This document shows positions 9,931 through 21,462 of a stretch of DNA of 64,000 nt, one piece after another. The stretch covers positions 1 through 64,000 of the forward strand of contig NCSJ02000157.1 of assembly GCA_002812745.2 (NCBI GenBank), written 5' to 3'. A model generated the notes under the pieces. The model did no database searches, was not told where the DNA came from, and saw only the letters and a program-made list of their open reading frames with translations. Within the stretch, counting starts at the first letter, position 1. The number at the start of each line of letters is the position of its first letter. Made by a program: the position numbers and the translations under genes. This DNA is from Scytalidium lignicola (Eukaryota; Ascomycota; Leotiomycetes).

Positions 9931-12412
9931 GGTGACAAACCTGCGGAGATATTGAATGAGTGAAGGAGGTGTTTAGAACGAATTTTGCTAGAACTCTAAT
10001 ACGCATCTATTTATTAATGCAAGAGACATCCAATTTCCGACTGTAGGCAGAAATATTACGTCTACTACACTCCTACTTCCGAGACGAATTCCCAAGTTCT
10101 CTCCTTCCGGATAAGAAGTTCGGATATACAGAATCCGGATATACAGATGTGGGCAGACTTTGCTCAGAAGGAACCACTACACTCCCGTCGGGGCTTATGC
10201 CACGTAAAGCTCGCATCTTGTAATAGAACACTTGCGACACATGTCATAACTGTCATTCGACTACATATCTCAAAGCACCTTCATACCTTCCATTTTAGAC
10301 CTAGCGTCTTCTGCGTTGACAGTATGAGGTGGGATTGCGAAGGATGATGACTAAACAAAAATATTTGTTAACTAGAGAATGATATGTAGCTGGTTAAGTG
10401 ATTTGTGATATTGAATTCATTTTTTAACAATATTGTGAATATCTAGACCCCGCAATGCTGCCCGCTTCTGATCGTCTGTCGTCATCTTTTAATGCCCTTT
10501 TATTAGGTGCTTATATTATCATTTTGATGCCCTAAGATTTGTTCGTTTTAACCTTTGACTTACCCAATTAAATTTGCTAAGTCGCTCGGTCAAACTGAAG
10601 CCTATGGCTAAAGATCTGCGAAGCCGATTTGTAAGTTAAGGCTTGATAGACTGTCTACTCGATGCTGTTCGCTTTACTGCAGGTTTGTATAATATGTTAC
10701 TATTACTTGCGTTGCCGTTATTCCCGGCTGTGACGTTTGCTTTATCACAAGTTGCATATTATGTTGGTATTACTTGCTTTGCCACAATCTTACATATTAT
10801 ATGAATATTGCTTGAGCTGCCATAATTCCCGACTGTGCTATTTGCTTTACTGCAATTTACCATATATAATCATACGATCTCCGTGAATGTTTTGTCACAA
10901 AACATCCTATGCTCCATTCCATCTTCAACTCTAATTTCAGAAATCTTAGTTTCAAACTCTCAGCATGAATAATATTTCTTATTTTTCTTTTGTTCTAAAA
11001 TTTGAGATTTATAGTATCTTTCAGGGCCGATCCTGACAACGGTATTGAGAAGTATTGTTTTTGCGCTTGTGATGGTATGTATATAATAAACCCACTACCT
11101 AACTTTGGTACTTGGAGCTAAAGGCATCCCGTTGTAGAGAGCTGCTATTTCCGCAACGCAGTCATGGCCTGTGACCCGCCAGGAGCTGCCATCGGCTTTT
11201 GCCCGGCATAAGTTAACAGTAAGTGTCAAGCTTATTAATACTTGAAATGCTGTAGGTCAAACATTATTCTCGCTTGAGCTAGGTTTTACAACTCACGTAA
11301 CAGATGATGGCCCTGAGGCTCGGCAGTGAATCACTGTATAGAGAAGCCATCGGTTGGGATCACTTGACGGACCCTGGCACCTCAGGTCCACCGGTACGAA
11401 GGACCTATATAAGCAGTCAAGTTTCCTTAAGGAGATAGGAGCTTCGAGCTCAACTCAGGGTAGCAATATTACTTATTGCTTGGTGATGACTAGTCTACCT
11501 GACTTGTGACTTTGCATTGTTGTTTGCGCCTAATGCTATGGTAGTTTTGACATGTGGGAGAGCGCGGAGCTGTTAACCAAGAGCTTCGCTAGCTTTAGTT
11601 ATTCCTTCTCCTTCTCTAGGAGGATTTTGCGAGCAGCAATCCACTCTTCAGTTGTACCACCCTTGAGAAGACTTTAGCTACAGAAACTGCAATCGAGGAA
11701 TAATTTCTTACCTTGAAAGAACCCATTTTTAGTAATTGGTTTTGGATTTATGAAGTTATAGAGTATGTATGAACTTTATAGATTGAGAACTAAAGTTATA
11801 TTTAAATGAAGATATCTGTACTGAAAAAAAAGAACGATAAGTTGAGCAACCTACAAGGCTATATATACTTTATATCAGTTGAGCCAGCTATTATATTACC
11901 CCTTTCATCTCTTGAGATGTAAAAGCCAGATAAGAAAATTCATATCGATTTGTAAGATTTCCCAGGGCAAAGAATTGGAATAATCACTAATATTCATTTG
12001 AACTTCTGATGTCTAAATCCAGAGGAAAAGGAATGAACAATTACTCCGTAAAGGACTTTTGCTTTTGATACATCTATGTTAGTCTTGGTGTCCATGGACA
12101 AGTTGTTAAGCCGTCTTGCGCGGGGTAACGCGACAAGAGCTCAGCCTTTGAGATTTCGTGTTTTCTTTCGTCGCGAAACCACGTGCGTGTCCGGACTTGA
12201 TTACTATTCATTTGTTAAATGGCTTGCAAAGTAACCAACCATTTGTTGGAGTTAATTCTAACTCCAGATATTATTGAGGATTGACCGATGAGGCTTGATG
12301 AGTCTTGATGAGTCATTACAAATGCACCATTTTGCTGGAGGGTTTAAGGTGCTATATCAAGTGTTTTGCCTAGGAATAAAACCGCGATGATCATAAAAAC
12401 CTTATGCGAGTA
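9931..12412. other. Long intergenic region, no gene seen
   Basis: About 2.5 kb between the DUF4149 gene and the dispersed repeat. It contains a degenerate tandem repeat (10668-10870, listed separately) and AT-rich DNA full of stops in all frames. A short TGATGAGTCTTGATGAGTC direct repeat lies near 12290-12315. I see no credible exon chain. Confidence 0.5.
10668..10870. repeat. Degenerate tandem repeat, ~80-110-bp unit
   Basis: Phrases of the type TTTGCTTTACTGCA, then TATTATGTT-TATTACTTGC, then TTGCC-TATTCCCG-CTGTG recur about two and a half times with point changes, many of them transitions. No coding content. It may be an eroded minisatellite. Confidence 0.55.
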
Positions 12413-12822
12413 GATTAAGAATAGTTTGTGTGTATTTAAAAATACATTAGAACTGATAGCTTCTTTTATACTATTGCAGAGCTTTCTGGTATTACCAATC
12501 TTTACATTGTTAACTATATTCCTCGAAGTTAGTTAATCTATTAAGAGTGAGAATGCATTGCTCTATTCTATTTGGAAAGTAGCTAGGTAGAGGTAGTGCA
12601 AATATAAGTTATGATTCGATTTGCCTTGGAAATTACAATGATGCTGTTAACTACTCGATTGTCTTGAGCTTACATGCTTTACCATGATATATTGTGCGCG
12701 TGATTATCAGGTTGTACGGAGGTACCATGGCTCTTATTATATACATATTATACTAAAGTGTGGGGAAATCTGGGGTGCGGGGTTTCCGTTCGTCCATTTG
12801 TACCTCCGTAGGGAACAAGAAT
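12413..12822 (+). repeat. ~410-bp dispersed repeat, better-preserved copy
   Basis: Inverted copy of 671-1088, 11.3 kb away. This copy keeps more G and C. Its 3' part contains the perfect inverted pair TACGGAGGTAC (12716-12726) and GTACCTCCGTA (12801-12811), which resembles the ends of the foldback at 45958-46081. No coding capacity is seen, so it may be a non-autonomous element or a solo terminal repeat. Confidence 0.85.
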
Positions 12823-13362
12823 TCTTTACCACGATATCATTGGTCTCTAAAAGAGAGTCACCTGCAGCTATACCTATGTTGGATTCCGTCAGCGGAATTA
12901 TTACCGGATTTCCTCCTGTTTTTAATTGTCGGAGACGTTCCCGAACCTTTGATGTAACCACACGAGGGCGGAACGAATATTTATCTCCCAAAGACAGTCC
13001 CAATTTTATTTTACTGGTCGAGATTCATAATACCTAAACAACTACCCCGGGCTTTCAGTTTGACTAACTTTCGGCCCCTTCATCCTGAGTAAAGCTTCCG
13101 TCCTGAGTAGAAGTACCGGGTGACTTTGTAAGCGAATGGCCATTTTACACCAGGCTCTTGGAATGTATTTATTCCCCTTGTTGATTAGAACAATTAATTT
13201 GATACACATTTGTCAGCAAATTGCGGGCGAGGGGGGTAATGTGGGAAGCACACTAGCGTCTGGAGATCTGTCGATGAGCGGTAAATTTAGGAGTCTGCAC
13301 CCGTGCCAACTTCGCTCTATCATACACATGAGCTAGAGTTACGTTCCTTATACAATTTACAA
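12823..13362. other. Intergenic, promoter side of the first Zn2Cys6 gene
   Basis: No gene is visible. The open frames across 12684-13037 overlap the repeat and have no domain support. The stretch presumably holds the promoter of the regulator starting at 13363. Confidence 0.45.
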
Positions 13363-15881
13363 ATGTCGAGACGAAACGAAGCTCATCAGGCAAGCCCAAT
13401 GCGAGACCCACATTCTCAGTCCATCACAAATCCTTCAATGACGAAAAGGAAGAGAAAAAGGGTACACCTGGCTTGTAAGACCTGCCGCGCTCGAAAACAG
13501 CGTTGCGATGGCTTGCAACCTAAATGTACTCACTGCAGTCTGCAAAAGCTAAATTGCTCATATGAATCTGCTTCGGAAAAGGCAGAGGTGTCTCGACTGC
13601 AAGTTATTTCCCCGTGCTAACCAAATTCCATGCTAACAATCCATGACAGTTATGTCCACAATCTTCTAATGCGAATTGAGCAGCTAGAGGGTGAAGTCAA
13701 ACTTGCAAAAGCATCAGCCTCACCCAAAGGGGGTTCGAGAGATGACATAGCGTCATCAGTCACATCGGAGTCACTGGATAGAATAGTACAAGAATCGCCC
13801 ATCCTTCCTCAGGAGTCTGAATTGCTTGTAACTCCTCCTGCCTCTATGTCAACATCAACTGAACTCCTACCTTTGCAACCGTCTCAAGAGAAGAATTGGA
13901 GGCAAGATGGACCAAATGGCACCCGATCCAATACGAAATATTCTTATTCTCCACCTGAGACCGTAGAACAACTTGCACAGGGCTACCTCGGTGATGCATC
14001 CTGCATCACATTCTTGCACACGTTAATTAAAGACAAAAGAGATAGCCGGCAAAAAGAGCAAAATGAATCAATTAACTTATTATATGCGAAGAACTTCGCG
14101 TCTAACAAGCTCGTTTTAAATCCTCGGAGTATCATTGATTCATGGCCACAGAGACATATAGGCGATCATCTAGTAGAATGCTATATGGAGCTATGCTACC
14201 CACAATACCCGTTCATATATGGGCCTGCATTTCGCAAAAGATATGAATCAATGTGGACATCTAAGGAACCTCAAAGTGATGCGTGGGTAGCAAAGGTCAA
14301 TACCGTTTTCGCCCTTGGCTGTCAGTTCTCCCCTAAGGTTTCGTCCCAAATGGGTGAAGAATTCTTCAAAAAGGCCAAATCACTGATTAACTTTGACATC
14401 CTCGGCTCTAGTAATCTAGAAACTCTTCAAGCATTGATACTCATGAGTGTATATCTTCAGAGCTCTGCTTCCCTCAATATCTCTTGGAATGTTATTTCTA
14501 TTACTATTCGAATGGCTCAAAGCCTTGGGTTACATCTAAGGAAGACATATAAAGCTTCGTGGACACCACTATCGCGTGAAATCCGAAAACGTGCATGGTG
14601 GGCCTGTTACATACTAGATAGTGTGTCAGGAATCATGTTGGGCCGGCCTCAGATGATATCTGAAGACTCCTTCCATTCACTTGACCTTCCCGAACGAGTG
14701 AATGACGAGTTCTTTTTAGAGACGGATCCTTCTTTATCTACTGAGAATGTCTCTAAATCAAATAACACCGGCGGAGCTTGCGAACTCGACTTCTTTATTG
14801 CCACAATCCAGCTTTCTCAGTTTATGCGCGAAATATCAAAGGCTTATGATAACCCATTTGACCATTCCAAAATGCTTGATATTGATGACCGTCTTTGTCG
14901 ATGGATTGCTAACGTGCCTCCACATCTTCGTCACGATAGCAATATTGTTTCAAATAGAAAACTGTGGCGGCAGAAAGTAGTGCTAACTGTTCGGTGAGCC
15001 ATTTTCAGTAGCCGTACTTTAATTTGTGTATAATGTTGCTCATTTTTTGAATAGATTCCTTAACTTCCGTGTTGTCCTTCATCGAGCATGCGTCTCTCAG
15101 GAGCAGTCAACCGATAGCAACTTTGGTCCATTCGATTCTGTCCGTGATAGCACTAATTCTCGGTTGATGTCTTTGAGGTCTGAACTCTGTTCGATGACTG
15201 CCGTGAAGATTATTCAACATATTTCTAGCTTCTATGCAGAGGGTCTTAACGGTGCGTGGTGGTACGACTTGAATCGTAAGATCCAACCCCTATCATATCA
15301 AAATACAGCTCGTTAGCACAACTACGAGCTCATAAATACAGAACTAAACTAACAAGTCATAAGACGTCTTCGCAGCTAGTAGCATTATTGTTGTCCAAAT
15401 CCTGAGGCAACGGAACATAGATTACTATAACAGTATTCTTGATCTAGCTATTAGCGTGATGCGTGGGATGCAAGAGAGCGGGAAACCCCTTGCTGGTCAA
15501 TATCTTCGTATGCTAGAAAAGTTACAGCAAACCCCTACCGGCCTTGAGAGAGAAAGTCTTTCTAAAGACAGCGCTTCCTATCTTCCCTATAAATCCTACG
15601 GCTCCTCCAGTATGCATGCAAATACCAGTTCTGGCTCACAAGAAAACATATGCAGCACTTTGAGAGGCGAAACTCCACACGAGACGATCCAAGACGATTT
15701 GGATGGAAATATCGGCCTCCCTTCTGTTAATGGCAGTAATGAAATAGAGGACATTGATGTGAATTCTCTATTTGAATCACTATCCTTTCCCTGGAGTCTC
15801 CATTACAATAGTATGCCGTCAGAAGAGGAGTATGCCAATATATTGTTTGCCCAAACATATGACTCTTCTCGGCAACAATGA
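13363..15881 (+). CDS. Zn2Cys6 fungal-specific transcription factor
   Basis: Likely nuclear DNA-binding regulator of about 769 aa. Exons: 13363-13589, 13650-14993, 15055-15275, 15364-15881; the total is in frame. Residues 38-65 form the binuclear zinc cluster CxxCx6Cx6CxxCx6C, preceded by a basic KRKRKR stretch. A short coiled-coil-like segment (LLMRIEQLEGEVKLA) follows. The middle homology region has the motifs CYPQYPFIYGP, SLGLHLRK and RKRAWWACYILD with MLGRPQMIS, typical of the Fungal_trans domain. Introns 2 and 3 have good donors (GTGAGC, GTAAGA). The first intron's donor is uncertain: GTCTCG at 13590 keeps the frame, and GTGCTA nearby is an alternative. It lies just upstream of the monooxygenase in the same orientation and may regulate it, which is inference. 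Confidence 0.88.
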
Positions 15882-16671
15882 GCAATCAACAACTGCTACT
15901 AAGTCAACTCTTTACTTAATTGCTGTCTCCTTTATTTTAAAGCAACATTTGATTCTGGCTTGGATGATGTAGATTTACTGAGAATATTATGTTATTGTGC
16001 AGGAGAAATTCCAAAGTAACCTTAAAGATCCCTTATAGTCTATATATTAGAAATAGAGTTAACCATCCTCGCCAGCATTAGTGGCTTGAGTATAGAACAA
16101 GGACTACAGAAATTTTCATCAAACTAAATCCATTTCCTTTCGTTATTAGTCCAGAATCAGGTACAGGATATATCAAATAGCTATTTTCTTGGATCGCCCG
16201 CTCCTGTTATTAATCTCTTCTAGTTCGGTATTTTCAGCCAAACCACATCTCTAAAATATATAAACGTCGACCGAATTCCGAAATCAAACGGAATAAAATC
16301 CGATAGTCTACATATTCAGACAAATATTTCAATCCGGTCGTAATGCCGTGGGAATATGCTCCCCAACTGTCCTGGGCAATTTGTGCATTATCGGTCTTGG
16401 TCTTCGGGATCGTTCCCGACCCCGCAGTGTATCTGGGGTACTCCATTATTTGAGAGCAGTTCCACAACGGTAGGAAAGCCCTACTGTATTTCAAACCGTC
16501 GGTGAATAACGAATCTGCGAGTACAAATAGAGAGCGTTGTGCCTCTTTCCATCTAAAATCAATCTATTCAGTGATCTCCTCAGTCCATCACATTTTCTTC
16601 TAAGCTAGCCCCTGAAATATAACCTCAAATATTCTTTAAGCTACTTTTTTTTTCCTCCAGTATATCCAAAA
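15882..16671. other. Intergenic, monooxygenase promoter region
   Basis: About 790 bp between two plus-strand genes. No supported exon. A minus-strand open frame (16234-16494) has no recognisable domain. A pyrimidine-rich tract (TTTTTTTTCCTCC) lies just before the ATG at 16672, as is common in fungal promoters. Confidence 0.5.
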
Positions 16672-18717
16672 ATGGGAGAAGCCGTGATTAGGTTAGACAA
16701 TAGCCATGTTGGCGGTGAGTATGAAGTTGTTCCTGTAGAGATTCACAAAAGGCAAAAGATGCGACTGGTATGCATCGGAGCCGGAATATCTGGGATAGCT
16801 GCCGCATATAAATATCAACAGCTTCAAGATGTCGAGTTCGTCATCTACGAGAAAAACAACGATGTCGGTGGTACTTGGCTTGAGAACCGATACCCTGGCT
16901 GTTCATGTGATATTCCGGCACATGCGTATACCTACTCATGGGAAGGAAATCCCAACTGGTCTCAATTGTAAGTGTCTCTTACAATATAACAATTCTAGAA
17001 CAAGATCACTGACTGCTTGGATTACTAGCTACGCCGGAGCGGAAGAAATTCATACTTATTTCAAGGGATGCGCGATCAAATGGAACTGCATGCAGTATAT
17101 CAAGCTGTCTCATCGCGTTGTCGAAGCAAAGTGGTCTGAGGAAACTTCACTCTGGCATCTAAAAATTCAGAACGACAAAGATGGATCAGTTTTCGAAGAT
17201 AGATGTAATGTTTTGCTTAGTGCTACCGGGTTCTTGAAGTAAGTGACTAGCTTCTGTTCTTAAATAATGATTCTCACACGAATTAAAGTAACTGGAAGTG
17301 GCCGGACATCCCAGGGCTTAATAAATTTAAAGGAAAACTACTACATTCAGCCTCTTGGGACCAAGAGTACGATTTTGCAGATAAAGCCATCGCAGTCATT
17401 GGTGCTGGATCCTCTGCAATTCAGATTGTACCCAGCCTTCAACCACGTACGTATACTTAGCGCTGGTATGATTTAAGCCTAACAAAGAGATAGTCGTCAA
17501 GAAGATGTTTAATTTTATCAGGTCGCCAACATGGATCACGCCAGAGTTTGGCCAAAGTCTTGCAACTCACGGCCGAGATACAAAGTTTACTGCCGAGGAG
17601 ATTGAACGCTTTAACACCGACAAGAATTATTTCCTCGAGTATCGTAAGAAGCTACAGAATGACAACAGTTCCATCTTCACAATGCATTTCAAAGGGTCGA
17701 AATTACAACGTGGGGCCGTCGAGAACTTTACAAAGCTAATGAGGAAGAGACTGAATGAAAATGAAGAGCTCTGTGAACGTCTGATTCCCAAATTTGAAGT
17801 AGGATGTCGAAGGTAGACACTTCCTGTTCTTGGTGTAAGTGGTGAATATGCTAACAATAACAGACTTACTCCCGGAAACGGCTTTCTTGAGGCTCTGGTA
17901 CAACCTAACACCACTGTAGTTTTCTCAGATATTGAGAGCATCACTGAAAATGGCATCATGGTGAAAGATGGCACTCATTACGACCTCGACGCAATCGTGT
18001 GTGCCACTGGCTTCGACTGCTCTTACCGCCCCGCATTTCCTGTCATTGGTCGCGACGGTCGTCAACTTTCAGATTTTTGGAAAGATGAGCCTATCCATTA
18101 TCTTTCAGTAGCGGTACCGCATTTTCCCAATTATTTTAGTACGTCTTCAACTCCTAACCAATCTCTTACCAATTACGACTAATAAAGGGAAATCTGTAAT
18201 AGTTACCGGTGGACCAAACAGTCCAATAGCTAATGGTTCTCTTATATCGGGCCTCGAGACGGAGATTGATTATGCGTATGCATGTGTCAGGAAACTACAG
18301 ATCGAAAATGGTGCATCCATGTCTGTAACAGAAGAGGCTGCAAGGGACTTTATGGAACACAAGAGTAAAGCAATGGAGAAGTATGTCTGGAGCGGGAAGT
18401 GTAAAAGCTGGTAAGTAGGGTTTTTCTTATTGTCCACTTTCTATTTGTGTTTAGCTAGGTAGCTCACCTCGCATCTTAGGTATAAGAATGGCCGGATCGA
18501 CGGCCCAGTGGTTGGTCCTTGGTGTGGCTCATCATTACACTTTAATGAAGCTCTGAAAGACCCGCGGTTCGAAGACTATACGTTCGAATACCGTCAGAGG
18601 AACCGATTCCATTATCTAGGATTTGGAAGTACCCAGGCTGAGTTACGGGGAGACGATCAGGCTACCTATTTATCAGAACCGGGAGCTACTGGACCAGCAT
18701 CCTCCTCAAAGCTCTGA
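16672..18717 (+). CDS. Baeyer-Villiger / flavin-containing monooxygenase
   Basis: FAD- and NADPH-dependent enzyme expected to insert oxygen next to a ketone carbonyl or oxidise a heteroatom. Seven exons (16672-16967, 17029-17238, 17289-17446, 17494-17812, 17864-18138, 18203-18410, 18480-18717) give 567 aa in frame. The FAD-binding GAGISG is at residues 36-41, followed by [11 protein letters not shown] and [10 protein letters not shown]. The Baeyer-Villiger fingerprint [11 protein letters not shown] (FxGxxxHxxxW) is at 182-192. The NADPH-binding GAGSSA is at 207-212, then ATGFD and PNSPIANGS. All key residues are intact. For intron 5 I used the acceptor that restores NYFITGGPNSP. Substrate unknown; context suggests either a catabolic role with the nearby hydrolase and permease or a secondary-metabolite tailoring role. 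Confidence 0.93.
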
Positions 18718-18930
18718 TATTAGAAGAGTAAATTAAAATTGGGTGATTGATCTGCGCAAAGAGACCACTCACTCCGTCAGAACTTCAACACGGACTTGGG
18801 AGGGACTATAGAATAGAGATGTAGGTGCGGGGGAGTTCGCGTGGTGCTGCTGCGTCGAGCCCGTGAGATGCCGCTTCTTTATGTATGGTAGTTGTAGCCC
18901 AAAATACAATAAACAATTGACCCCTACCAT

Positions 18931-19290
18931 AACTGTTTGAAGCCTATGGCTCGAATGCGAATAATGCTGCATCCCTGGACAGGGGTTGCCTCAATCCCGC
19001 AGATGCTCTTCGCCAGAACAACGAGGCTCATTAGACAGCTGTGCACTCTACAGCGAAAGATTGTGGTATCAGCATCATCTATCGGCGAAATGATGGATGT
19101 TTTGGAGGATGCAACAAAATTAGAGGCCAGGGCATGGAAAGTTTCACTTCCTGACCTGTATGAAATTGATAATACGGGCAACACAAGGTCTCTATCTTCA
19201 CTTCATCTTTACTTAGCCAAAGCATTCTTTTTGGCGACTCTATATCAACTCTACTTCACCTTTCCCGATACTTTCAGTAACCGTCAGATA
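18931..19290 (+). pseudogene. C-terminal fragment of a fungal transcription factor
   Basis: The open frame contains PWTGVASIPQMLFARTTRLIRQ, then MMDVLEDATKLEARAWKVSLPDL and a Leu-rich stretch ending LYQLYFTFPDTF. This resembles the middle or C-terminal part of fungal-specific (Zn2Cys6-associated) activators, which carry a similar HPWTG and LLQLY pattern. There is no zinc cluster or upstream exon. It runs directly into the decayed monooxygenase on the opposite strand, so two gene fragments are joined tail to tail. Most likely a remnant left by rearrangement. Confidence 0.5.
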
Positions 19291-19339
19291 CATCTGAACG
19301 GCTTAACTCCATCGTCTCACGAGAGCAAGCTTTGGTCGC

Positions 19340-20545
19340 TACTTTCTTCATCCATTTAATCATATATTCTGCAGCCCAACCAAGACCTTCTATCAGTGAA
19401 CCGTGCCCCACGACGGCATTTAGACCAGTAAAGATAAAATAGTTAGGAAAATCAGGGCAAGCAAGTGATAGATAAGATTCTGGTTTGTCAGCCCACTTTT
19501 CGGCAAGGCTGACTTGCTTCCGGCCAACGATAGGATAATGTGGACAGTAAGAGACGTCGAAACCGGTTGTGCAAACAACTGTTCCAATAACTTAGCCAAC
19601 ATATACTATGAGCATGTAGGCAAAATACTTACGGACATCGATCTCTAATGATTTTCAATCAGCAGTGTGTACCGCATTCTCCGAAACATGAGTGATTGTG
19701 TTTTGGTTGAGATGAACATTTAGTAATAGAAAGGATTCTAGGTAGCTATCGCCTGGTGCTACTCGTCGACAACCAAGCTTTAAATCAGGGATAAGCTTTG
19801 CACAAAGTTCTGGATCATTATTCAGTTTGTCTGACATTTGTTTGATAGTAAATTTTATTGCGTCGATATTTTCCTGTGAACCTTTGACGAACTATTTGTT
19901 GTAAGCGTATGAAAAATGGAAACAAGATAAATTCACAATATGACTTACCAATTTGAATGCTTTGTTGATACGGTTAATTAATTGCCTCCTATACTGGTTA
20001 TGGTATTGAGGATCTAATCTGAATCGCCGTTTTTCCTCTTCGGTGTATACCGGATTTGAGCTGACACCAATACGACCTAATAACATCAAGGGTGACATTT
20101 GCGAGTAAACTTAAGTAGGACTACGCTGAAAGCTTGTCACATCCGTTCCTTCTAACTTTGCAAGCTGAGGTGGAATCTGAATTCCGGATGAGCCATTTCA
20201 GATGACAGCGATGCGTTAGTTAGAATAGTCATACGAATGGTCCTAATCTGCGGAATGTACCCTTTTGCCTTTGAAGCTTTCTAGACCTTTGATATCGGGC
20301 CATTTCCAAAGACTAGATTTTCAACGATATTAGCAAAAGCCTCCTGAAGTTAAATAGCGGATTAAGTAAAAAACCCCAGAGGACCATAGAAGAAATTCAT
20401 CACTAGACATACTTAAGAATTCTTGACCTGAGATTAAGATCTCGGCATGCTCTTCACGTCTCTGGCTTTCATGTTTAACTTCAATCTTGCAGACGGGAGT
20501 TGGAAGATGACAAGTGGATAAAATCACGTGATTAAAATCCACTGT
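19340..20545 (-). pseudogene. Decayed Baeyer-Villiger monooxygenase
   Basis: Reading right to left, the minus strand gives recognisable pieces of the same family as 16672-18717: EHAEILISG, then WPDIKGLESFKGKRVHSAD, GSSGIQIPPQLAKLEGTDV, later PELCAKLIPDLKLGCRRVAPG, TTGFDVSYCPHYPIVGR and CPDFPNYFIF-NAVVGHGSLI. The Trp of the FxGxxxHxxxW fingerprint is TAG, and further stops follow at positions expected to be Gln, Gly and Trp. The N-terminal FAD domain is missing. Two of the stops fit C-to-T or G-to-A change in CpA context; at least one does not. It is a truncated, inactive relative of the intact gene, in inverted orientation. Confidence 0.82.
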
Positions 20546-21462
20546 TCTCTTATACTAGCTGCATCAGCCAGTTTTGGTTGGCCAATCAGGTATGGTGGGC
20601 CATTTTTGGCACCCCTTTTCTCAAGTCTAATTTATGCAGTCTAATTCTGGCAATCTCGTTTCTGGTTTCACCTCATCGTCGTAGCCCAGGCTCAGAATCT
20701 GGCCTTTAGTTTTGTGTCCGGCAGTCCAGATTCTGTATCTTCCAAACCAAAAACGGCTCTCTCGGGATTAAAACCAGGCCAGAAATGAGGACACTTTCAG
20801 GCTGTAGCAAAATCTGGGACGGTTTTTTCAAGGCACCTTGTGCAGTTACAATACGAGCAATAGTGCATTGTTGCCGCGCTGCTTGGTTGACTTCAGCTTA
20901 TGCTCTTGATCGTTTTGATGACAGCGGTGGAGGTCAAATTCCATATATGGATAAAATATCATGTGATAATTCCGCCGCTGAGGATTTCTGATGACCCTGC
21001 ATGAAGCGGAGACTAACTTTGATATGATGCAAGACATGTATGCACGTGTGGGGCAATTCCGGGTGGACTCTAATCATCGCTCTACGTACAGTATTTGTTC
21101 GATTGCGGGTGGCTCGAACTTGGAACGGATAAACTGATAATAGTGGCTGAAAATGATGCACGATTGGCTGATAAGGCCAAACGATCTACTCCGGATGCAA
21201 CCAGTACTAGGCGAGCGTGGTGGTGGACCCTGACTGCAAGCAGTTAGGCCAATCAAATTGGCAGCTTACTCTCCTTGCTCGAAAGGTGCTAACGGGCCTA
21301 GAACAACACTACGCCAATTGGCTAATTATCACCAGTAATCTATCTGCCTGCCTGCATCAACATGAAACTCCCATCTCAGATTACTGTAATTACCACAGAT
21401 AATTTACCAGCTCTTCTTCCTTTTATCAGCTCACAATTTCTTATCTCGCTTCTTAGGACCAG
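20546..21462. other. Intergenic, no gene seen
   Basis: The short open frames on both strands lack domain support. This stretch probably includes the lost 5' part of the monooxygenase pseudogene and the promoter of the regulator at 21463. Confidence 0.45.
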
